NCBI GenBank assembly: GCA_902578815.1
Contig: CACHEI010000021.1
Location: 1 to 41,260, forward strand
Reading direction: 5' to 3'
DNA from: an uncultured SAR116 cluster alpha proteobacterium
GTDB lineage: Bacteria; Pseudomonadota; Alphaproteobacteria; Puniceispirillales; Puniceispirillaceae
DNA: 41,260 nt
In this document: positions 8,942 to 16,097 of the stretch, piece by piece
Position numbering within the stretch: the stretch's first letter is position 1
Layout: the number at the start of each line of letters is the position of its first letter
The notes under the pieces: model-generated
Seen by the model: the letters and a program-made list of their open reading frames with translations, nothing else
Told to the model about the DNA's origin: nothing
Database searches by the model: none
Made by a program: the position numbers and the translations under genes

Positions 8942-9106
8942 ACATGTAATGTTGGTGATGATGTCAGCTACGATGACTTTAAAAAGCTGTGTTATAAAGC
9001 TTGTCAGAACGAATGTAATGGTGTCACTACGTTCAATTCAGCTGGCAATTTCCACAGAACATTGAGTGAAGTAAAGCCTGAAAACAACAATGAGCTGAAA
9101 GCTTAG
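8942..9106 (+). pseudogene. 3' fragment of an unknown cysteine-containing gene
   Basis: An open frame without a start codon, preceded directly by an in-frame TAG, encodes about 54 residues of protein-like sequence: SYDDFKKLCYKACQNECNGV with four closely spaced cysteines, then TTFNSAGNFHRTLSEV. The missing 5' end abuts recombinase remnant copy 2, so it looks truncated by that event. No family is recognised. Confidence 0.3.
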
Positions 9107-9150
9107 GCGTGTTTTATAGATCCAGAAACAGGAATCAAGGAGTGCAACTA

Positions 9151-9369
9151 ATGAACACGCCAATTTTTTGTGGTCAGAAGATTAACCAGGAAACGATGGA
9201 TTTTTACTCATGCCGCACCTTCGATGGGGAAGCCACCTTTTACCTTAAATACGACGATTGGGATAATGAGTGCCCAAATTCACTAGATCCCACCTATAGA
9301 TGTGGATTGAGAATAGATTCGAGGACATATGCTCAAGGCTTTGCAGAACCGTGCGAAAGCCAATATTGA
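9151..9369 (+). CDS. Small protein of unknown function
   Basis: A 72-residue protein with a good ribosome site (AAGGAG about 8 bases before ATG 9151). It begins MNTPIFCGQKINQETMDFY and is rich in Asp, Tyr and Cys (five cysteines). It has no hydrophobic helix or signal peptide. The even cysteine spacing might suggest metal binding, but no known motif is formed. It lies alone between a gene fragment and mmcB. Ribosome site and composition make it plausibly real. Confidence 0.5.
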   Translation: MNTPIFCGQKINQETMDFYSCRTFDGEATFYLKYDDWDNECPNSLDPTYRCGLRIDSRTYAQGFAEPCESQY

Positions 9370-9515
9370 ATTGCATAAGACCAACATCAAAATCTACTTG
9401 CACCAACCAGTGGGCGTAGAAGAAAACTAGGACTTTATTTAAGCCGCGTAATCGAAGTTAGTTGCGAATTCATTCAACGTTGGTAAGAATTTTTTTGTGT
9501 GAGCCAAGAAGAACA

Positions 9516-9953
9516 ATGAATGAAGAAATTCTCACCACTCAGCGCGTAACCGATGCCATAGCAAGATCATACTATGTTAAGGGTGAAGGAGTATTACGTG
9601 AGTTCAGATTGACGGTTAGAAGAAGAGTTGATTTGATCACAGTGAGTCACAAGGGTTGGATAACAATAATTGAGATAAAATCGTCCTCGGAAGATTTCCG
9701 CAATGACAAGAAGTGGATTGAATATATCGAGTGGGCGGATCGATTTTACTTTGGTGTGGCATACAATTTCCCGATTGACATCCTGCCGAAAAAACATGGC
9801 ATCATCATAACGGATGGTTTTGATTGTCATGAAATGCGTGCTTCACCAGTGAATAAACTCAACGGATCCCGTCGAAATACGTTGGTTCGTAACATTGCAA
9901 AGACGTCAATGCGACGTATCGAATCCAAACTTAATGATCTGTTACACTTTTAG
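9516..9953 (+). CDS. mmcB: MmcB-family DNA repair nuclease
   Basis: MmcB-type proteins are predicted PD-(D/E)XK nucleases of Alphaproteobacteria that belong to the DNA-damage response. Here 145 residues from ATG 9516 show the family pattern: an N-terminal helix (TQRVTDAIARSYYVKG), then RRRVDLITVSHKGWITIIEIK. That segment supplies the catalytic Asp and the E-x-K pair. It is followed by SSSEDFRNDKKWIEYIEWAD and a DRFYFGVAYNFP strand. The longer open frame to 9462 has no ATG and no good ribosome site. I saw no alphaproteobacterial LexA box (GTTC-N7-GTTC) in the 90 bases upstream. Its stop overlaps the convergent gene's stop by 3 bases. Confidence 0.88.
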   Translation: MNEEILTTQRVTDAIARSYYVKGEGVLREFRLTVRRRVDLITVSHKGWITIIEIKSSSEDFRNDKKWIEYIEWADRFYFGVAYNFPIDILPKKHGIIITDGFDCHEMRASPVNKLNGSRRNTLVRNIAKTSMRRIESKLNDLLHF

Positions 9954-10318
9954 CCTGATTGGTCTGATCCAGAGGGGCTTTTTTTCAAAGGTGCAAATAC
10001 TAAGGTCTCTTTCTTGGCTTTCCGCTCAGACTGCAAGGCAGCCAATTTTGCCTTCAATGACGCGGCATCCCCGTTAGCATTCTGCGCTGCAAGCAACCGC
10101 CGTTCAACATCAATCAACTTACGGGTAACTTCATCGATTTCGGATCGCACCCTTGCGTTGCTATTGCCAGCATGAATTTCCATGTACTTGCGAGCGAAAT
10201 AACTCTTTCTGCTTTCCGTATATTTGCCTTCTTTTGGCGGCCCTGCACCGATACGGTCTGGGTCGACCAAATAAAAGCCTTTCTCTGCTGCCTTCTTTTT
10301 TGCCTCGGTATCTGTCAT
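9950..10318 (-). CDS. Small coiled-coil protein, paralogue of the gene at 37790
   Basis: The 122-residue cytoplasmic protein has two parts. The first ~50 residues (MTDTEAKKKAAEKGFYLVDP, then PKEGKYTESRKSYFARKYME) match the gene at 37790 closely (TEAKK, GLYLVSP, EGQYSYYARKYM). The rest is a charged helix, about 55-105, with heptad-like leucines (LIDVERRLLAAQ, LKAKLAALQSERKAKK) that should form a coiled coil. The 37790 copy lacks this coil. An AGGTAAG ribosome site lies before ATG 10318. Function is unknown; the conserved N-terminal module is probably the family-defining piece. Confidence 0.7.
   Translation of the reverse strand: MTDTEAKKKAAEKGFYLVDPDRIGAGPPKEGKYTESRKSYFARKYMEIHAGNSNARVRSEIDEVTRKLIDVERRLLAAQNANGDAASLKAKLAALQSERKAKKETLVFAPLKKSPSGSDQSG
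9952..9984 (+). terminator. Possible intrinsic terminator of mmcB
   Basis: Starting in the mmcB stop codon, AGCC pairs with GGCT across an imperfect inner stem (TGG/CCA), followed by a run of seven T. The run lies inside the last codons of the convergent gene, so the two genes share this end. Confidence 0.4.
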
Positions 10319-10449
10319 TAAAACTTACCTGTTGAGTTATTTCCTGTACTTTAAGCATCACTTTTAGTTAGGGTCTGCTTAAACGAAAAAAGGGCACCAG
10401 AAAATTCTGATGAACTAACGCTAGTCTTTGCCTCAATTAGAGGGCAGAA

Positions 10450-10689
10450 TCAACCTGCGCTGAGCACCTGAACTACCTCGTCGTCAGTCATTACGGGAAC
10501 TATGCTAATGTCGCAAAGGTCAGTCCATTGGTTAGAATATTTACCGAGCGATACGGCATCGTCAGCTTCGACAACCATAAATCCTTTGTTACCAGCTTCA
10601 TGCCATCTCCCAATCAATTTCACGCCATCCCATTTTTCTTCTATAGAACCAAAGCGTTCCTGAGCGGCGGTCACATTTTGTACTGGCAT
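10450..10689 (-). CDS. DUF3303-like small protein
   Basis: This 79-residue protein resembles DUF3303 proteins: a mid segment VKLIGRWHEAGNKGFMVVEAD, then DAVSLGKYSNQWTDLCDISIVPVMTDDEV. The fold is expected to be a small ferredoxin-like alpha/beta barrel. Family members have no established function. A GAGTGG site lies before ATG 10689. The N-terminus is shorter than usual and lacks the typical first strand, so it may be a trimmed version. It stands alone, with a 1.1 kb gene-free gap upstream. Confidence 0.7.
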   Translation of the reverse strand: MPVQNVTAAQERFGSIEEKWDGVKLIGRWHEAGNKGFMVVEADDAVSLGKYSNQWTDLCDISIVPVMTDDEVVQVLSAG

Positions 10690-11794
10690 TGATTAGTCCA
10701 CTCAAAAAATCATAACAAGCTCCATATCTTTAAAAAAATGAATAACCATATATTAATATTATTAACGCTCAATGGAATACAGCCATGCATGGTTCGAGGC
10801 ACTGCAGTTTTTGCACTGCCAACAATTTACTAGCCCGCCAACCAATCCTCAAACAACCCTCGAATCTGTGGGCTTGGTAGATAAAAGGTAATCGGCTCTC
10901 TTAGTGTTTCCCTGGACCTCCACACCTACTGAATTACCTCCATAAGAGCATAGGCTAATCAAACGCTCTGGTGCTGTCCTCTAGCCACCTAGCTATTACT
11001 GGATTGACATGCTGGTCATAGAGGTAGATGAGGTCGAAGCAGTGGATGTAATCGTTGGTGCCTCTGGTTGCATTGGTTCTCCTTTGGCGAATGTAGCCTG
11101 GAGACCGCCTGGCGGCCTCAGGCGCATCCCAACCTATTGATAAGCGCCGTTATTCAACCTCCCACCTTGAAGACAGAAGACAACTAAACGACTATGGTTT
11201 GATGATTGGTTTGGAAGCTGGTGTCTTGCACGAAGGTCACGTCTACGACGACCTTTCCCTATTCCAGTCCCATAAACTTGGGTCCATGGATTTGTTTTGT
11301 TGTGGTGGTCGAGACCATTACCCGTATTTATAGGTCGCGATATTTACAGTCTTGAGTCCCTAACCAAAGTAATGTTTGGAGTTAGTCCATACGTAAGTGG
11401 CCCCAATTAGTTGAAAAACTCACAGTTAGGTGACGGAAGTTTTCCAGAACAATTACCCATAGTGCATAGGTGAAACATGTCAGTAGTTTGATTTAGATCC
11501 CCCCGGATAAGCCTGTAAACTAAGCATGTATTTTATTTATTCAGATAATTTGATGGAAAGAGTCAACATCATTACCCACTCGCTATAGAGGGACTAAGGC
11601 ACTTCAGCCCCTCGTTTTCTTCAGCAGCCGCCGCAAGAAGAATCAAACCCAATACAAAAAGCAACCGATAGGTAATGCTATGTCCAAGTGGCTAATGCGT
11701 CTCTACATCGCACTGCTTTATATTTATTTGTCGTATTTATTTGTCGCCGCCGCAATCCAAACGTTTGTGACTGTTTGAGCTAAGTGGAACAGGG
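10690..11794. other. 1.1 kb gap without a convincing gene
   Basis: The only suggestive piece is a start-less minus-strand frame at 10955-11149 (about 64 codons, including NDYIHCFDLIYLYDQHVNPV) with protein-like composition, possibly a gene remnant. The rest has frequent stops in all frames. Repeat C copy 1 begins at 11728. Confidence 0.45.
11728..11785. repeat. Dispersed repeat C, copy 1
   Basis: The series TTGTCGTATTTATTTGTCG, then CAATCCA, then GTGA(C/T)TGTTTGAG recurs at 12320-12377 over about 58 bases. Inside each copy ATTTGTCG is itself repeated in tandem. Confidence 0.7.
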
Positions 11795-11974
11795 TTACTC
11801 ATCATCACTGGCTCGATCACGTATCACTTTGGTAATGAGCCAGCAGAGACCCGTCATACCAGCGGTCCACATCCAGATTTCGATAGAAGTCTCGTCGCCA
11901 CGACGGCCAAACACAGTAAGCAGGAGAACGAGGCCAACAGCCCAGACAAATCCGATTGAAACTTTTGTGAGCAT
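11795..11974 (-). CDS. Small two-helix membrane protein
   Basis: From ATG 11974 the product is 59 residues with two hydrophobic helices (about 6-24, SIGFVWAVGLVLLLTVF; and 33-52, IEIWMWTAGMTGLCWLITKV) joined by a short polar loop (GRRGDETS), and an acidic C-terminal tail. An AGAG site lies 8-10 bases upstream. The frame extends to a TTG at 11992, which I consider less likely. No family is recognised. Repeat C copy 1 lies directly past its 3' end. Confidence 0.55.
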   Translation of the reverse strand: MLTKVSIGFVWAVGLVLLLTVFGRRGDETSIEIWMWTAGMTGLCWLITKVIRDRASDDE

Positions 11975-12011
11975 TGGTTTCTCTGGTCTCAATTTCTAGA
12001 GTATCGTCAGT

Positions 12012-12305
12012 TTATGCTTTGAAGTACAAGTCGGGATTCACAATTCCAGTATCCACAGCAATTTTACAAGAAAAACGGTCTCCGTAATCTTCATTGAATT
12101 TTTTTATGTCAGATAGATGCTTTTTCAAATTTTCTTGGTTATTAAAAGTAAAAATACCCAGACCCTTATCAGGTGCTAGATGAAAAGCTCTAAACTCTAA
12201 AAGTCCATCAAAAGTTTTAGGATCAAAATTATCCGCCATATATTGATGTCCTACATGCATTAGTTTCGGGTTTGAATATCTAACACTACAAACAACGCAA
12301 AACAT
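12012..12305 (-). CDS. Small cytoplasmic protein of unknown function
   Basis: Starting at ATG 12305, which has a GGAG site 6 bases upstream, the product is 97 residues. It has no signal peptide or membrane helix, but strands and helices alternate (MFCVVCSVRYSNP; FDGLLEFRAFHLAPDKGLGI; NQENLKKHLSDIKKFNEDY; FSCKIAVDTGI). That pattern is compatible with a dimeric ferredoxin-like barrel like the other small proteins in this window. The longer open frame to 12464 comes from an unrelated pseudogene upstream. Real by ribosome site and composition; function unknown. Confidence 0.6.
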   Translation of the reverse strand: MFCVVCSVRYSNPKLMHVGHQYMADNFDPKTFDGLLEFRAFHLAPDKGLGIFTFNNQENLKKHLSDIKKFNEDYGDRFSCKIAVDTGIVNPDLYFKA

Positions 12306-12319
12306 CTTTATCTCCAACT

Positions 12320-12377
12320 TTGTCGTATTTATTTGTCGTGGCCACAATCCACACTGCGTGTGATTGTTTGAGATAGT
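12320..12377. repeat. Dispersed repeat C, copy 2
   Basis: Counterpart of 11728-11785. It lies just upstream of the small gene at 12012-12305, between it and the DUF2798 remnant, so the two copies bracket the genes at 11795 and 12012. Confidence 0.7.
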
Positions 12378-12389
12378 CGATTGTCGTTT

Positions 12390-12595
12390 CTTTTCCTTGC
12401 ACAAGTAATTTATCAACAAAACCATGTACAAGAGGAGCAAAAACCAGAGGGCTTGGAAAAGCAATGACCCAAATCTTTATCCACGCCATCATCTACAGTC
12501 CCCTAAATACGTCGGTGAAATCGGTTGTGTTAAGAACCGAAGACTTTCGCCTGATTGTGCTTGTTAAATTACGTCCCGATTTATATCGAAGAAAT
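12390..12595 (-). pseudogene. DUF2798-like membrane protein remnant
   Basis: The minus strand reads SVLNTTDFTDVFRGL, an in-frame TAG (12493-12495) where the family has a tryptophan, then MMAWIKIWVIAFPSPLVFAP and LVHGFVDKLL. This is the second half of a DUF2798 two-helix protein (pattern WxRAWxxAxxxAFPxxLxxAPLVR). The first helix upstream is not recognisable. It is inactivated by the stop and by loss of the N-terminal half. Confidence 0.65.
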
Positions 12596-12851
12596 CCGAC
12601 CTCATCCAAACAAATTTCTCATGGCAAATGTCTATCATTTAACGGTGGCAAAAGGTCAAGTGACTATTTGTCACTTGCCCAAAAGTATCACCATACTGCA
12701 TATGAGAAACATGCTGGTTAGCTGCCTCCTATAGACTCGCATCTGGGGCGGATATGTTGTTAAGTCTGCAACCCCTCATCGCACTCCCTTGTTTAAAGCG
12801 AAACATAGAATAACTCTTAAAGTAGGTAGAATTTTATAAATAGAGGTGAAT

Positions 12852-13016
12852 ATGTTCTTAACTGCGAAACTCAATTTATTGTCTGGGGTTGCCATAGGTG
12901 CTGGTGCTGTATTGCTAATGAAACAATGCTGTAAGCAAAAGAAGAAACATCAAAAGACCACCACACATCATTCTTCTAAGGTCGCAAACCCAAAGGACGG
13001 TGAAGCGTCGGCTTAG
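12852..13016 (+). CDS. Very small membrane-anchored basic protein
   Basis: A 54-residue product with one N-terminal helix (about 7-23, LNLLSGVAIGAGAVLLM), a CC pair directly after it, then a Lys- and His-rich tail (KQKKKHQKTTTHH) and a hydrophilic end. GAGGTG lies just before ATG 12852. The tail should lie in the cytoplasm. No family is recognised; helix, positive-inside charge and ribosome site support a real gene. Confidence 0.5.
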   Translation: MFLTAKLNLLSGVAIGAGAVLLMKQCCKQKKKHQKTTTHHSSKVANPKDGEASA

Positions 13017-13657
13017 GTAGTTTTGGTGGGAAGCAACGACGGCTTGACGTCGTTCGTATTTCGATAGGAGCACCTTTGGTTAAAACCGATAAATTTCTGT
13101 TATCTTCGGTCATTCCTCGGTTGCTTTTTAATAATGATTTAGAGTTACAGTGGGTGTTATTTGTCGATATCATCGTCTCAACGACAACAAATGACACAAA
13201 CCTGTGACCAAGGGTCTATAAAGAAAACTTGGGTGGAAAGTGGTGCCTAGGGGCTGAGTTCGATGCCTAACCGAGGCGAGGCCAAGTATAAAAATTCATA
13301 CTACAACGCTATTTTATAAGATTATATCAGCGGATGAAAGCACACAGCTTGTTTACAACCTTGTCTAAAGCCCAAGGTCTGAGCATCACGCTCCACGGGC
13401 CGGGACTACTGCATCTGATTATTGGCCCAGATCGTCTTTGGATCGGAGGCTTAGGTTCTTCTTCAACTCTCTTTTGTACTCGACAACATTTCTTAGGTTG
13501 CTTTGGTACAAAGGTCGGATGAATAATTTAGTTGTCGCTTTGCGGCACTAAAATCCTTGAAAAGAGTCTCCAAAAAACGTATACGACATTAAGGCATTTA
13601 ACTACCAACTTGTACGCCATGGCATACGCCTAAAGTACTAAAGCGGAGGACTGCGCC
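13017..13657. other. Gap without a convincing gene
   Basis: Open frames here lack ribosome sites and protein-like composition. At about 13232-13280 is a relative of the hairpin at 7844-7873 (TTGGGTGGA, GTTCGATGCC), with an insertion in the loop. The last 30 bases hold the leader of the next gene. Confidence 0.5.
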
Positions 13658-13897
13658 ATGACTACGCACCATGTTTACCTATATCATCCCAAAACAAATC
13701 AACCTGAAAGCACAGTTCTTAAACAGGAACTGATTACCTATCAACAGACCTCCTCAGGGTTGATGATCACAAAGCTTGAGAGGTCGTTTAGTAACGGTGA
13801 TCACCTCGATAGCTACACTAGCGAGCAACTTATGTTCGGGGTACTCCCAACACATGAGGGACTTCTATGGGGATCACTACCAAAAGAGGAGGTTTAA
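13658..13897 (+). CDS. Small protein of unknown function
   Basis: A 79-residue soluble protein with a strong ribosome site (GCGGAGGA 8-9 bases before ATG 13658). It begins MTTHHVYLYHPKTNQPE. The middle is beta-prone (ELITYQQTSSGLMITKLERS) and the end reads GLLWGSLPKEEV. There are no cysteines, no signal peptide and no hydrophobic helix. I do not recognise it. It lies alone, convergent with the M24 gene. Confidence 0.6.
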   Translation: MTTHHVYLYHPKTNQPESTVLKQELITYQQTSSGLMITKLERSFSNGDHLDSYTSEQLMFGVLPTHEGLLWGSLPKEEV

Positions 13898-14076
13898 ATA
13901 GCTGGCATTATTACAGTCACGGTCATAGATACCCCGATAAGAGGCCCGCAACAAACAAGGGATATGCGCTTATTATCCCTCATGCTCGCGGATAACCTAT
14001 AGAAAACAAAGACACGACGACGAAAAATAATTCGTAGGGTAAATAGACCCAATTAAATGCGCTTAATTTATATCAC

Positions 14077-15228
14077 TTAATTGACAATCAGCTCACGCGG
14101 CACGTGATTTACTTTTTCAGGTGGTCCATTGTCCAAAACTATTGAGGTCTCACCCATACACATGCTAAGTCCACTCTCATTGTCAAACAAGATCATGTGA
14201 AGAAAGAACACCATTCCTTTTTCAATTTCTTGTTCATTTCCTGCCCAAAACATTGGCCAATCCATCCAGGTTGGAGGATATGTTGCTCCGACCGTGTAAC
14301 CACATGCTGCTAATGAAGCCTTTTCATATCCAAAAGTTTTAAATATCGATTCGTGTAGATTGAAAATCTCCCCTACTGATCGTCCGGGCCTTAAAGCATC
14401 CTGACAAGAATCTAAAGCCTCTGCGCAGGCGAGGTTCATCTCAATTTGTTTTTGGTGTGGCTTACCCGTAACAATATTATACATGGAACAGGCATGGTAG
14501 TGCCTGTAAGACGCTGCTGGCTCAAAAACAATTTGATCTTGATCTTTAATCATCTCGTCGCCAGTGTGATAGCGTCCAAATAAGGCATATTCACCGGCTC
14601 CCATTGGCCAACGTGAGGCTGATGGATCACCACCACCATCCAATATTGTTTTCATCATTGCGCCATATATTGATTTAACCCACACACCGGGTACGGCAAG
14701 ATCGCAACTCACTTTAAAAATTGCGTCACACAGTGTTCCAGCATGTCTTATGTATTCAAGTTCTGCATCACTCTTAACCAGTCGTTGCACACGAACTAGA
14801 TCTGAAGCGTCCACCAAACTCACAAAAGGCTCTAATGCTTTATCCACCATTTTTGAACGCTGCCCAGTTAGACCGTATGCATGGTACTCAACACCCAGCT
14901 TTTTACCTTTACAGCCAAGATCCACTAGCATCTCTCTTAGAGCTTTTCCGGGATCGGCATCCTCACCATCCCTCCAAATACGAATTTCTTCAAATATGGA
15001 GGTCAGAGATGATTGTATTTGGTCTGCACTTCGTGTGAGAAGAGCAGTTTTTCCATCAGCGTTTATGAAGCCTGCTTGAAACATTGAGTACCCACTAGTG
15101 TCATAGCCAGTCAAATAATACATACTCTCCTGACGAAAAAGAATAAGCCCATCTAACCCGTCAGCAATCATTCGGCGGCAGGTCTCTTGTTGACGACTTA
15201 AAAACTCTTCTTTTGTAAAGTGAAACAA
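14077..15228 (-). CDS. M24-family (Xaa-Pro peptidase/ectoine-hydrolase-like) enzyme
   Basis: The 383-residue protein has the two-domain creatinase/prolidase layout. An N-terminal domain (about 1-125; IADGLDGLILFRQESMYYLTGY) is followed by a pita-bread domain (AELEYIRHAGTLCDAIFK onward). The metal-ligand motifs differ from true aminopeptidases. The usual DxGxxxxGY...D segment reads FEPAASYRHYHACSMYNIV, the GHGIGxxxHE segment reads GYTVGATYPPTW, and only the last (MCMGETSIVL) keeps a ligand-like Glu. This resembles the subfamily that includes ectoine hydrolase, whose members cleave non-peptide amides. A role in amide hydrolysis linked to the nearby transport/hydantoinase cluster is an inference. 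It is transcribed alone. Confidence 0.8.
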   Translation of the reverse strand: MFHFTKEEFLSRQQETCRRMIADGLDGLILFRQESMYYLTGYDTSGYSMFQAGFINADGKTALLTRSADQIQSSLTSIFEEIRIWRDGEDADPGKALREMLVDLGCKGKKLGVEYHAYGLTGQRSKMVDKALEPFVSLVDASDLVRVQRLVKSDAELEYIRHAGTLCDAIFKVSCDLAVPGVWVKSIYGAMMKTILDGGGDPSASRWPMGAGEYALFGRYHTGDEMIKDQDQIVFEPAASYRHYHACSMYNIVTGKPHQKQIEMNLACAEALDSCQDALRPGRSVGEIFNLHESIFKTFGYEKASLAACGYTVGATYPPTWMDWPMFWAGNEQEIEKGMVFFLHMILFDNESGLSMCMGETSIVLDNGPPEKVNHVPRELIVN

Positions 15229-15483
15229 GGCTTCGCCACTCGAAAATTACCCTAATCAGAAAACTTTATAGCTTAACACACAACAAAACCAGACTATGTG
15301 GCTGGAGGCTATAAAACTTTGATTGGGTTGAACTATGGGTATTGTTAAAAACCAATTAGCATTTTTTAGCAACCCGAACCCAAAACAATCTTTACGACTA
15401 AAAATTCACATTTGACTAAAATTTTAGCCAGAAAGTCATTTTGGAAAATGAACATTTTTTTCATGTTTTCTCCCTTAAACTCA
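15229..15483. other. Gap, possible small transcript upstream of a terminator
   Basis: No gene of normal size. The stretch is A+T-rich and ends in a good plus-strand terminator-like hairpin (15484-15508), yet no plus-strand gene lies upstream before 13897. A 26-codon frame (MGIVKNQLAFFSNPNPKQSL...) begins near 15334. A small RNA or leader is possible. Confidence 0.3.
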
Positions 15484-15508
15484 GGCCGGCTTTTGCTGGT
15501 CCTTTTTT
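15484..15508 (+). terminator. Intrinsic terminator-like hairpin
   Basis: GGCCGGC pairs with GCTGGTCC, with one bulged T and one G-T, around a TTTT loop, and is followed directly by six T. The direction is plus. It would end a transcript coming from the apparently gene-free 15229-15483 region. Confidence 0.5.
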
Positions 15509-15536
15509 GCCATGTTTTTTGACTGAGATTGACCCA

Positions 15537-15707
15537 ATGGATACAAGGGATCTTAAAATTGAACTTCTCACTATCCTTGCTTGTGAATGCAAAAAGCATC
15601 CAGCATATAGAGCGCTTAGGCCAGCAACCGGTAGGAACTTCGCTATGGGCAGCACAGATGATCAAAGTTGTAGGTTCTACATTCGCCTTCCCAAAATATT
15701 GCAGTGA
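15537..15707 (+). pseudogene. Truncated small gene fused to recombinase remnant
   Basis: From ATG 15537 the frame reads MDTRDLKIELLTILACECKK followed by HPAYRALRPATG. It resembles small alphaproteobacterial proteins in which a HPxYRAxRxP segment is followed by a Cys-x-x-Cys pair. Here the match ends after RPATG at about 15628, where recombinase sequence begins in another frame, so the CxxC half is lost. The frame runs on to a stop at 15707 by chance. Confidence 0.45.
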
Positions 15708-15957
15708 CACCAAGTACAATGACAACTCTGCGAGTGCGGCACTGAACAAGTGGCTGAAGCCACAAGTGCTAGATGGTTGTGTCATCCACTCTTTCCGACA
15801 CAGCCTAGCGAACCGTTTCCAAGCCATTGAGTGCCCAGCCGACATCATTGATGCCATCGGAAGTTGGACCACCAAAAGCGTTGGTCATCAATATTGCCAA
15901 GAGCACCGTATTACCATCACGCATGGATGTATAAAGATGTTGAAGGCTAAGATTTAG
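15629..15957 (+). pseudogene. Tyrosine-recombinase 3' remnant (copy 3)
   Basis: Open frame through the C-terminal catalytic part of the integrase family: VGTSLWAAQ, TFAFPKYC, NSASAALNKWLKPQVLDG, CVIHSFRHSLANRF (HxxR), ADIIDAIGSW and SVGHQYCQEHRITI. The frame here is intact to the stop at 15957, but the N-terminal DNA-binding domain and the first catalytic Arg region are absent. It cannot work alone. The sequence past the stop also matches that past copy 4. Confidence 0.8.
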
Positions 15958-15966
15958 GAAGCGTGA

Positions 15967-16002
15967 TCCGTGGAAACAGTCAATTGAACCATGATCCACG
16001 GA
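15967..16002. repeat. Inverted repeat just past recombinase remnant 3
   Basis: The arms TCCGTGGA (15967-15974) and TCCACGGA (15995-16002) are perfect, with a 20-nt loop containing TTGAACC. Related sequences lie past recombinase remnant 4 (39750-39785) and at 40010-40042. It could be a recombination core site or a terminator relic. Confidence 0.55.
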
Positions 16003-16097
16003 CCCTGAAAATATGGAAGTGGTGTACAGGCCTTGTATTAGATCCTCACATATTTAAAAGCTAAAGGAAAGGGGCAGACCAATTCGATCAACCTCAC

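Noticed and set aside
12464..12721. Plus-strand frame of 85 codons.
   Set aside because: Its first half is antisense to the DUF2798 remnant, and there is no ribosome site.
14077..15228. DMSP lyase DddP (also M24 family), with the GcvT-like gene as DMSP demethylase DmdA.
   Set aside because: The M24 motifs and N-terminus fit the ectoine-hydrolase-like or Xaa-Pro-like group better. The GcvT-like protein shares only general features with DmdA, and no other DMSP gene is evident.
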